Assembly: GCA_944358275.1 (NCBI GenBank) | Contig: CALVQZ010000114.1 | Coordinates: 1 to 15,857, forward strand | Direction of reading: 5' to 3' | Source: an uncultured Bacilli bacterium | Lineage (GTDB): Bacteria; Bacillota_I; Bacilli_A; RF39; UBA660 | DNA length: 15,857 nt | Shown: piece by piece, positions 7,935 to 13,385 of the stretch | Numbering within the stretch: position 1 is the stretch's first letter | Layout: every line of letters begins with the position of its first letter | Notes under the pieces: model-generated | What the model was told of the DNA's origin: nothing | Seen by the model: the letters and a program-made list of their open reading frames with translations, nothing else | Databases searched by the model: none | Made by a program: the position numbers and the translations under genes

Positions 7935-8537
7935 TTACTTACTTAATATATCTATATATATCTTATTTATATTACTTAAATTTAGATTATCTAAAAATAA
8001 ATCTATGTATTCACTTTTATTTACATTATATTGTAAATAATAAGCATGCTCCCACAAATCTAAGGCAATTAAAGTTTTAAAGCCTAATGATATTGGAAGT
8101 TCTTGATTTGGTAAATTTATTATTTTAAAATTATTATTTTTGTCGAGTACTAAAAATGTATAGCCTGAACCAACTAGGTAAGATGCTTCTTTTTTAAAAA
8201 TGTTTTTAAAGTTAGAAAATGAACCATACTTTAAAATAATTCTATCTAAAAATTCATTATTTTTAACATTTTCAACATTAGGGTCTATATTATCAAAATA
8301 TAATTCATGATTTAAAACACCACCAAGATTAAATAAAATATTATCCCTATCTTCTATATTAAACTTTTCAATATTATAATAAACACTTTCTTTTGGAAGA
8401 GAAAAATTATAATTATATTTAATAAGTATTGTATTTAATCTATCCATATACCTATTATATAGTATTTTATGGTAATAAATTACATCTTCATTTAAATAAA
8501 TTGTAGATTCATAATCAATATTTTTTATCTTATACAT
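7935..8537 (-). CDS. Divergent Fe/Mn superoxide dismutase-like protein
   Basis: The family is clear from the C-terminal half: YGSFSNFKNIFKKEASYLVGSGYTFLV (104-130 region), NQELPISLGFKTLIALD and LDLWEHAYYLQY (159-170). Three metal ligands of the family are visible: H77 in LGGVLNHELYF, D160 and H164. Gly73 and Gln144 fit the Mn-type second shell. The first helix is odd: with Tyr30 aligned to the conserved Tyr34 of characterised enzymes, the expected first His ligand falls on Tyr22, with His23 next to it, and the usual KHH cluster is lost. Length (200) is normal. Known members remove superoxide in the cytoplasm, but activity here is uncertain. No good ribosome binding site precedes the ATG. It starts 34 nt after the repeat-protein gene and is separated from the NrdD paralogue by 128 nt holding that operon's promoter. 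Confidence 0.8.
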   Translation of the reverse strand: MYKIKNIDYESTIYLNEDVIYYHKILYNRYMDRLNTILIKYNYNFSLPKESVYYNIEKFNIEDRDNILFNLGGVLNHELYFDNIDPNVENVKNNEFLDRIILKYGSFSNFKNIFKKEASYLVGSGYTFLVLDKNNNFKIINLPNQELPISLGFKTLIALDLWEHAYYLQYNVNKSEYIDLFLDNLNLSNINKIYIDILSK

Positions 8538-8562
8538 AGTAAATTATATGAAATATTTACTA
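8537..8562. repeat. 8-bp inverted repeat at the start of the SOD-like gene
   Basis: TAGTAAAT (8537-8544) and ATTTACTA (8555-8562) form a perfect inverted repeat with a 10-nt spacer, reaching the first base of the start codon. There is no T-run after it, so it is not a normal terminator. It could be a protein-binding operator or an mRNA hairpin masking the start. Confidence 0.4.
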
Positions 8563-8571
8563 TATTATTAC

Positions 8572-9345
8572 TTAAATACTTTTTCTTATTTTAGTATCTT
8601 CCATTATATGAATACTTTCTTCTAAACCTTTGTTTTCAAAAATATTAGAAATTAAGATTTCATATCTTCTTTTTGTTTCTTCTTCATCTACATCAATTAC
8701 TTTATCTATCAAATTTATAAGGCTAGAGTAATCTAAGTCTCGTATCTTTAATAAAACATTACTTATTATTTTATAAGTATACATTGCTTGGTATTCTTCT
8801 TTAGAATTTGTTATTTTTCTTAATATAACATGAGTATCAAAAGCACTTAAATTATATGCTTGCAATAATTTTGTCTCTCTTAGTGCTTTATAACAATATT
8901 CTGCCTGATATTCTTCTTTAGAATTTGTTATTTCATGTATAATACTTATAATATCAAAATCATTAAACTTCTCATTATCAAGTAATATCGTATAGCATAT
9001 AGAAAAACATCCATATTCTGCTTGATATTCCTCTTTAGCAGTAGTAACTTCCCTTAACAAATTAAATATAAAAATACCACTATAATTATTTTCTAATAAT
9101 GTAGACCCACTTAAAGTAAGAAGCCCTAATTCTGCTTGATACTCTTCTTTAGCAGTAGTTATTTCTCTTAATATACTTATAATATCATGTATATCTAAAT
9201 TATTACACTTTAAAAGATTAGTAGAATATAAAACATCATATCCATATTCTTTTTGCCATACTTCATCAGCATTTTTTATTTCATCTAACATAATAGAAAT
9301 ATCTATATTACTAAAATTATCATCATTCACTACTACCACATCCAT
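8572..9345 (-). CDS. Helical 38-39-residue tandem-repeat protein (paralogue 1)
   Basis: I do not recognise a named family. The 257-residue protein contains five tandem units of 38-39 residues with the pattern T-x-x-K-E-E-Y-Q-A-E-Y-G-Y-x-x-L-x-x-T-x-L-L and then D-I-x-x-I-I-x-x-I. The aromatic-Gln pair recurs at residues 30, 69, 107, 146 and 185. The spacing and amphipathic pattern suggest an alpha-helical solenoid, usually a protein-binding scaffold. It has no signal peptide or membrane segment, and its C-terminal 40 residues are charged. A similar protein is encoded at 10377-11066. The start is ATG at 9345; there is no ribosome binding site, and the promoter's predicted start point lies at or next to the ATG, so the message may be leaderless. 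The SOD-like gene follows after 34 nt with no clear terminator between them, so the two may be co-transcribed. Confidence 0.8.
   Translation of the reverse strand: MDVVVVNDDNFSNIDISIMLDEIKNADEVWQKEYGYDVLYSTNLLKCNNLDIHDIISILREITTAKEEYQAELGLLTLSGSTLLENNYSGIFIFNLLREVTTAKEEYQAEYGCFSICYTILLDNEKFNDFDIISIIHEITNSKEEYQAEYCYKALRETKLLQAYNLSAFDTHVILRKITNSKEEYQAMYTYKIISNVLLKIRDLDYSSLINLIDKVIDVDEEETKRRYEILISNIFENKGLEESIHIMEDTKIRKSI
8782..9260. repeat. Tandem DNA repeat of about 117 bp within the coding sequence
   Basis: The coding repeat is visible at DNA level. Near-identical stretches coding for KEEYQAEY recur at about 8782, 8899, 9016 and 9133, with a more diverged copy near 9250. The two units near 8791 and 8908 share an almost exact run of about 25 bases at an offset of 117 bp. 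This similarity suggests recent unit duplication or gene conversion. Confidence 0.7.
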
Positions 9346-9352
9346 ATACTTT

Positions 9353-9382
9353 AGTATACTTAAATATACGCTTTTAAGTCAA
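9353..9382 (-). promoter_or_regulatory. Promoter of repeat-protein gene 1, probably giving a leaderless mRNA
   Basis: On the minus strand TTGACT (9377-9382) and TATACT (9353-9358) are 18 nt apart. The -10 box ends only 7 nt before the ATG at 9343-9345, so transcription should begin at or next to the start codon. TATACT and AGTATA (9345-9350, 9353-9358) also form a 6-bp inverted repeat. Confidence 0.55.
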
Positions 9383-9561
9383 TAAAAAAAGAAAATTATT
9401 CGTTTTTTAATTACAATATCAACAATTAAAATATCACTAAACATATATATTATAACATTTCTTTAAAAAGATTAAACTAAATTATATAAAAATATTCTAA
9501 CTAATGCTTAGTATATTAGAAAAAATACAAATTTTTATTTTATGTAAAACATTATTAAAAC

Positions 9562-9592
9562 AAAAAAAAATCAAATATCTATTCTATTTGAT
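9562..9592 (-). terminator. Terminator downstream of the ART-like gene
   Basis: Perfect 8-bp stem ATCAAATA (9570-9577) and TATTTGAT (9585-9592) with a 7-nt loop, followed on the minus strand by eight T (A at 9562-9569). The rest of the gap between the two neighbouring genes (9346-9604) holds only the next promoter and AT-rich sequence. Confidence 0.75.
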
Positions 9593-9604
9593 CATATAAG
9601 CATA

Positions 9605-10261
9605 TTATTGCTTTAACAATAGAATTGGTGCATCTATAACTTTGTCTATATCTAGTGCTACACCATCTTCGCTAGACATTTCTCTTAATGGAATATCCAT
9701 ATTATTTTCTTTTAATGACATTGCAACTTCTTTAATACAACGATATCTTTCGATTAAATCTTCCAACCCTACATGTTTATCGCTATCAACAAATGATTCA
9801 ATGTATTTTATGAGTCTAATATCTATCGACTTTAGTTTTTCAGGTTCAATACCTCCAAATGCAATAAATTCATTTCCATAATTAGCACTTGATCTAAATG
9901 CCTTAACCTCATCTGATACAATAAAATCTACTTGTTCTTTAGAAAAAGGATCATATTCAATTTCTTTCTCACTCAAATCTTCTAATCCAACAACAGATAG
10001 TGATACTCCTTCATTTCCATTAGCATGTGAAGAGGGATCATCCATAAGTTCTAGTACTTCATCCGAAATATTAGCTAATCCTTTCTTATTTAATTCATTA
10101 AGTGGTAATATTCCACGTTCTACGATAGAAGGTGCTACAAAATAGCTTGAATTGTGATGATATCTTGCATTATTAACCTCTACACTAGTTGTCTTACACT
10201 CATTTAAAAGTTCTTTGATACATCCATAAATTTCTTTTTCCTCTAAAATAATACTTTGCAA
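9605..10261 (-). CDS. Unrecognised protein, possible ADP-ribosyltransferase-like core
   Basis: About 218 residues, soluble and acidic. I do not recognise a family with certainty. The order of motifs, YHH near residue 40, then VAPSIVERGI, then NEGVSLSVVGL, then NYGNEFIAFGGIEPEKLKSI, resembles the H / S-T-S / E order of small ADP-ribosyltransferase folds (as in DarT or KptA relatives), where a His, a short SxS strand and a late Glu line the NAD pocket. This is pattern inference only. Start choice: AAAGGAG (10267-10273) is placed 5 nt before TTG at 10261, whereas the ATG at 10276 has no ribosome binding site and would lie upstream of it. From the ATG the protein is 223 residues. It has its own promoter and terminator and lies between two paralogous repeat-protein genes. 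Confidence 0.75.
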   Translation of the reverse strand: MQSIILEEKEIYGCIKELLNECKTTSVEVNNARYHHNSSYFVAPSIVERGILPLNELNKKGLANISDEVLELMDDPSSHANGNEGVSLSVVGLEDLSEKEIEYDPFSKEQVDFIVSDEVKAFRSSANYGNEFIAFGGIEPEKLKSIDIRLIKYIESFVDSDKHVGLEDLIERYRCIKEVAMSLKENNMDIPLREMSSEDGVALDIDKVIDAPILLLKQ

Positions 10262-10289
10262 TTTTACTCCTTTCATAATTTATATTTTT

Positions 10290-10338
10290 GCTTTTACAAA
10301 AGCCATATCATTTTACTAATTTTTTTTAAAATTGTCAA
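10290..10338 (-). promoter_or_regulatory. Promoter of the ART-like gene with leader hairpin
   Basis: On the minus strand a perfect TTGACA (10333-10338) and TAAAAT (10310-10315) are 17 nt apart. The predicted leader carries a short inverted repeat, GCTTTT/AAAAGC (10290-10295, 10298-10303), which could be an operator or a small hairpin. The AAAGGAG site lies about 17 nt farther down. Confidence 0.65.
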
Positions 10339-10362
10339 TATAAAAAATCTATGTTAGACCAT

Positions 10363-10399
10363 ATAAAAAAGACAATTTATCTAATTCTCATTGTCTTTT
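10363..10399 (-). terminator. Terminator of repeat-protein gene 2, enclosing its stop codon
   Basis: A perfect 10-bp stem, AAAAGACAAT (10367-10376) and ATTGTCTTTT (10390-10399), is followed by more T on the minus strand. The 13-nt loop (10377-10389) contains the stop codon of the repeat-protein gene, so the last four coding positions are part of the hairpin. Confidence 0.85.
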
Positions 10400-11066
10400 G
10401 ATATTCAATATTTTCTTCTAAAACATTTATTACATCTTTTGATTTTACATTCTTATCATATAGTATAGAAGTATCACTTAAAGTGTTATAGCAAGTTGCT
10501 GCTTGATATTTCTCAGTCATTTTTGTCACAAAACTAACTACACGAGTAATATCTTCCATAGAAAAATCTTTTCTATTTAGTAAATTAGTATCCATTAAAG
10601 TTAAAAATCCATAATCAGATTGCCACGCTGTTTCAGCAGTTGTAATTTGTTTTACAATATCATTTATATTAAATGTATTTACATCTTCTCTTTCTAGTAG
10701 ATCAGTATAGCACAATGTTTTATATCCATATACTGCTTGAAATCTTTCTTCTGCATTTATTATATTACCAATTATACTTGAAATATCAGAAATACTCATA
10801 TCACTAGTTAATAATTTAGATTCACTTAAAGTATAACAAGCATATGACATTTGCCAATCTTCCTTAGAATTATTCATACTATTAAGTAAGCTAATTATAT
10901 CAGTACTTTTAATATCTTTTCTTTCTAGTAAATTAGTATAGCATAATACAAAATATTTATACTCAGTAATTTCTTTAACTTTAGATACCTCTTTTAATAT
11001 ATTAGTAATCTCTTCATTATTAAAATTTTTGCTTTTTAATAAAGATGTTAAACAATTTATATTCAT
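10377..11066 (-). CDS. Helical 38-39-residue tandem-repeat protein (paralogue 2)
   Basis: The 229-residue product is built of the same unit as the protein encoded at 8572-9345: a W/F/Y-Q pair at residues 71, 109, 148 and 187, each followed by YGYxTLxxTxLL and a DIxxII helix, at 38-39-residue spacing. A fifth, weaker unit lies at the N-terminus (offset 39 from the first clear one). Units read, for example, FQAVYGYKTLCYTDLLERED. No signal peptide or membrane segment is seen. A helical scaffold is likely, and the ligand is unknown. The units have diverged more at DNA level than in paralogue 1. ATG at 11066 follows an AAGGGGG ribosome binding site by about 10 nt. It is a single-gene unit with a near-perfect promoter and a terminator enclosing its stop. 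Confidence 0.82.
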   Translation of the reverse strand: MNINCLTSLLKSKNFNNEEITNILKEVSKVKEITEYKYFVLCYTNLLERKDIKSTDIISLLNSMNNSKEDWQMSYACYTLSESKLLTSDMSISDISSIIGNIINAEERFQAVYGYKTLCYTDLLEREDVNTFNINDIVKQITTAETAWQSDYGFLTLMDTNLLNRKDFSMEDITRVVSFVTKMTEKYQAATCYNTLSDTSILYDKNVKSKDVINVLEENIEYQKTMRIR

Positions 11067-11094
11067 AACAATCTTCCCCCTTCAAATGCTTGTT

Positions 11095-11122
11095 ATTATA
11101 CACTTTTTGTCATAAATGTCAA
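11095..11122 (-). promoter_or_regulatory. Near-consensus promoter of repeat-protein gene 2
   Basis: On the minus strand a perfect TTGACA (11117-11122) and a perfect TATAAT (11095-11100) are separated by 16 nt, about 29 nt before the ATG. It is the best match to the housekeeping sigma-factor consensus in the window, so expression may be strong. Confidence 0.8.
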
Positions 11123-11154
11123 TAGTATGTGGTGCAATAGTTAACACAAGAGCT

Positions 11155-11192
11155 AAAAAAAAGACTTATGAATTACATAAATCTACTCATAA
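11155..11192 (-). terminator. Terminator of the lipoprotein gene, enclosing its stop codon
   Basis: A 6-bp stem, TTATGA (11166-11171) and TCATAA (11187-11192), holds the stop codon (11183-11185) in its loop. It is followed on the minus strand by GTC and a run of eight T. An outer pairing is also possible between the GTCTTTT that follows and AAAAGAC within the gene at about 11216-11222. Confidence 0.6.
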
Positions 11193-11611
11193 ACTGGTAT
11201 TAAATATGTATAGGAGTCTTTTACTTCTTGCACTGTTTTTCCTTCATATTGATCACCAGATAATACATACACTACATATTTACCACTTAATATAATATCT
11301 TTAATAGAAGTATTATTTTTTAATGTTTCTTTATCTTCTTCATATTTTTCTTTAGCTTCTTTTTCATCTTTATATTCATAATAATGTTCTAATCCTGTAA
11401 TTTTATCATCTTCATAATAAAATACCATTTTATAAACATCGCCATTATTGTATACTAACTTATTATCATCAGTGTAAAAACTTTTTAAAGTTTCTTCAAT
11501 TTGATTTTGCTCATTATTTTCTTCTTTTTTATCTTCTTTATTTTCACAACCACAGCCAACTAATAAAAATGATAAAACAAAGATAGTTATAATAGATAAT
11601 ATTTTTTTCAT
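11183..11611 (-). CDS. Small predicted lipoprotein
   Basis: The 142-residue precursor has a lipoprotein signal peptide: MKK, a hydrophobic stretch (about 4-17), and a lipobox LVGC with the lipid-bearing Cys at residue 20. It should therefore be anchored to the outer face of the membrane. A charged, low-complexity linker of Glu, Lys and Asn follows (about 23-38), then a small domain of about 100 residues with alternating strands and one Glu/Lys-rich helix (KDEKEAKEKYEEDKETLK). The family is not recognised, although the layout is common among small Firmicutes lipoproteins of unknown function. ATG at 11611 has an AAGGAG ribosome binding site 7 nt upstream. It has its own promoter and terminator and shows no operon link to its neighbours. 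Confidence 0.87.
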   Translation of the reverse strand: MKKILSIITIFVLSFLLVGCGCENKEDKKEENNEQNQIEETLKSFYTDDNKLVYNNGDVYKMVFYYEDDKITGLEHYYEYKDEKEAKEKYEEDKETLKNNTSIKDIILSGKYVVYVLSGDQYEGKTVQEVKDSYTYLIPVYE

Positions 11612-11645
11612 TTTTTTTCTCCTTATTTTCTAATGCTACAATACA

Positions 11646-11674
11646 AGTATACAATATTAAAAGTTAAAAGTAAA
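11646..11674 (-). promoter_or_regulatory. Candidate promoter of the lipoprotein gene
   Basis: On the minus strand TTTACT (11669-11674) and TATACT (11646-11651) are 17 nt apart, about 35 nt before the ATG at 11611. Confidence 0.5.
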
Positions 11675-11772
11675 TAAAATAATCAAATATATCTATGCAT
11701 TAATTTTTATATAATATTTACATCATATATTCCATAATAATTTTCAAAATAATAAAAAAAATTATATTCTTC

Positions 11773-11943
11773 TTAATCACTAACTCTAATATTTGTACCA
11801 TCAACATTTTTATATACTCTTTTTTCATTTTTAGAAACTTTTTTTCATAATTATTTAGTTAGTTTTGCCAAATATCTTTTTGGACTTGTTTTAAATTCAT
11901 TTTTTATCTCTATATTAAATTTATTATAAAAAATGTCTTGAAA
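11773..11943 (-). pseudogene. Possible decayed coding remnant downstream of tRNA-Arg
   Basis: The stretch 11642-11975 has no intact gene. One minus-strand frame in it reads like protein but is interrupted. A segment ending EFKTSPKRYLAKLTK runs from 11943 to a TAA at 11851-11853. After a TGA at 11845-11847 the same frame gives KNEKRVYKNVDGTNIRVSD up to a TAA at 11773-11775. There is no start codon or ribosome binding site. The sequence is too short to name a family. It could be a chance reading in AT-rich DNA. Confidence 0.25.
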
Positions 11944-11959
11944 TCAAAGAATTTCAAGA
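11928..11959 (-). terminator. Terminator of the tRNA-Arg gene
   Basis: Perfect 9-bp stem TCTTGAAAT (11936-11944) and ATTTCAAGA (11951-11959) with a 6-nt loop, followed on the minus strand by CATTTTTT. It starts 17 nt after the tRNA 3' end. Confidence 0.85.
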
Positions 11960-11975
11960 TATTTTACATACAATC

Positions 11976-12052
11976 TGGCGTCCCCGAGAAGATTCGAACT
12001 TCCGACCTATCGCTTAGGAGGCGATTGCTCTATCCTACTGAGCTACGAGGAC
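11976..12052 (-). tRNA. tRNA-Arg (anticodon CCT)
   Basis: The minus strand folds into a complete 77-nt cloverleaf: acceptor arm GTCCTCG with CGGGGAC (one G-U pair), D-stem GCTC/GAGC, anticodon stem ATCGC/GCGAT around the loop CTCCTAA, and a T-arm with the TTCGAAT loop. The discriminator base is G and the CCA end is encoded. Anticodon CCT reads the codon AGG, hence arginine. It is a single tRNA gene with its own promoter and terminator. Confidence 0.96.
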
Positions 12053-12060
12053 ACACTTAC

Positions 12061-12066
12061 ATTATA
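12061..12066 (-). promoter_or_regulatory. -10 box of the tRNA-Arg promoter
   Basis: A perfect TATAAT on the minus strand ends 8 nt before the tRNA 5' end. No convincing -35 box is seen at the usual distance. Confidence 0.5.
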
Positions 12067-12090
12067 CATCATTATTTTGTTTTATAAAAG

Positions 12091-12127
12091 AAAAAAATCA
12101 AGAATTATCAATCAGTATCTTGATTTT
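12091..12127 (-). terminator. Terminator of the deoD-M16 gene group, enclosing the stop codon
   Basis: A 10-bp stem, AAAATCAAGA (12094-12103) and TCTTGATTTT (12118-12127), has a 14-nt loop that contains the TGA stop of the M16 gene (12108-12110). A T-run follows on the minus strand. Confidence 0.85.
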
Positions 12128-13385
12128 CTATAATTAAAACAGACTTATTACTAACATTAAGATTATCTATAATTTCATCCATTTCTTTTTTATTCATACT
12201 TTTTAATACATCATATATATTACTATATATATCATCATACATTATCTTATTATTTAATAACCATTTATTTGCTTTAGAAATATCATCAAAAACATATAAC
12301 ATATTACTTATATTAACTTTTCTTTTTCTATTTAATTCTTCTTCTTTAATCACAATTTTTTCTAATACTTCATCTATTCCTTTTATAACTTTTCTATAAT
12401 CTTTTGATTTAAATGATAATAAGAATACTTTATGCTTATCTGTATCTAATGTATCTATATCGATAGGAGTATCTAACAAATCTTCTTCTTTCATTTTTTC
12501 AAAGAAAAGTGATGTTTCATCAAACAATATATTAAACATACTTGATAAATATAGATTCCTTTTCTTTTTATCAATATAATCAAACTTACTAACTGGTATT
12601 TTAACTGCATATGCTACATAAGGAATTGCTACATTATGTTTTATTATTTCTTCTTTTTTTGCTACTTTATCTTCTTCATCTATTTTTTCTAATTCTATTG
12701 CTATATCATCAAATTCTTTCTCATCTTGATTTTCTTTAATTGTTTTTATAGTATCCTCTGGATCTACATTCCCTGTTATTACAAGAAACATATTGTTTGG
12801 ATTATAAAATGTTTTATAACAACTATATAACTCTTCTTTAGTTATTTTAACTATATCAGCTATAGTTCCACCTACTGGATATTTAATTGGATGACTATTG
12901 AATAAATTATATATAGTTCTTTCAAATATGATATTGTCAGGCATATCATCGTACATTTTTAACTCTTGTGTAATTATTCCTTTTTCTTTTTCTACATTTT
13001 CATCAGTGAAATATGGTGATTGTACATAATTTAACAAATATTTCAAATTTTCTTTATAATTATCTACTCCAGTAAACAAATATGAAGTATTGTAATAATT
13101 TGTAAAAGCATTACAATAAGTACCTGATTTATTATAGAATGTAAATGGATCTAAGCCATTTTTTTGTTCAAACATCTTGTGTTCTAGAAAATGCGCTATA
13201 CCATTTGGAACCTTCATATATTTATTATTTATATTAAAAGGAAAATTACATCCTCCATATTTTGTAGTAAATGTAGCAAACACGTTATTTACTGTTTTAT
13301 TTGGAAGAATATATACTTCTAGTCCATTTTTTATTTTTTCATAATATATTTCTGAATTATAAAAACCTATTTTAATTTTCTTCAT
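12108..13385 (-). CDS. M16-family zinc peptidase, YmfH-like (catalytic member)
   Basis: This is a 425-residue M16 (insulinase/pitrilysin-type) peptidase. The inverted zinc motif HFLEH is at 65-69, and the third ligand Glu is probably E141 in ITQELKMYDD, 72 residues after the second His. The HPIKYPVGG segment (around 175) and the NPNNMFLVITGNVDP segment are typical of the YmfH branch. Such peptidases work on peptides in the cytoplasm, and in Bacillus relatives they occur as a pair with a YmfF-type partner. Here the partner gene is directly upstream and overlaps by 14 nt, so the two are probably translated together and form a heteromer. ATG at 13385 has AAAGGA 7 nt upstream, inside the partner's last codons. 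The substrate cannot be read from the sequence. Confidence 0.92.
   Translation of the reverse strand: MKKIKIGFYNSEIYYEKIKNGLEVYILPNKTVNNVFATFTTKYGGCNFPFNINNKYMKVPNGIAHFLEHKMFEQKNGLDPFTFYNKSGTYCNAFTNYYNTSYLFTGVDNYKENLKYLLNYVQSPYFTDENVEKEKGIITQELKMYDDMPDNIIFERTIYNLFNSHPIKYPVGGTIADIVKITKEELYSCYKTFYNPNNMFLVITGNVDPEDTIKTIKENQDEKEFDDIAIELEKIDEEDKVAKKEEIIKHNVAIPYVAYAVKIPVSKFDYIDKKKRNLYLSSMFNILFDETSLFFEKMKEEDLLDTPIDIDTLDTDKHKVFLLSFKSKDYRKVIKGIDEVLEKIVIKEEELNRKRKVNISNMLYVFDDISKANKWLLNNKIMYDDIYSNIYDVLKSMNKKEMDEIIDNLNVSNKSVLIIENQDTD

Noticed and set aside
8782..9260. CRISPR-like array
   Set aside because: The 114-117-bp periodicity is in frame and codes for a 38-39-residue protein repeat; there are no short direct repeats with unique spacers.
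9346..9604. Small gene in the gap between the ART-like and repeat-protein genes
   Set aside because: The AT-rich spacer shows no reading frame with a ribosome binding site on either strand, only the promoter and terminator listed.
9642..9881. Plus-strand open frame of 79 codons
   Set aside because: It is antisense to the gene at 9605-10261, with no promoter or ribosome binding site.
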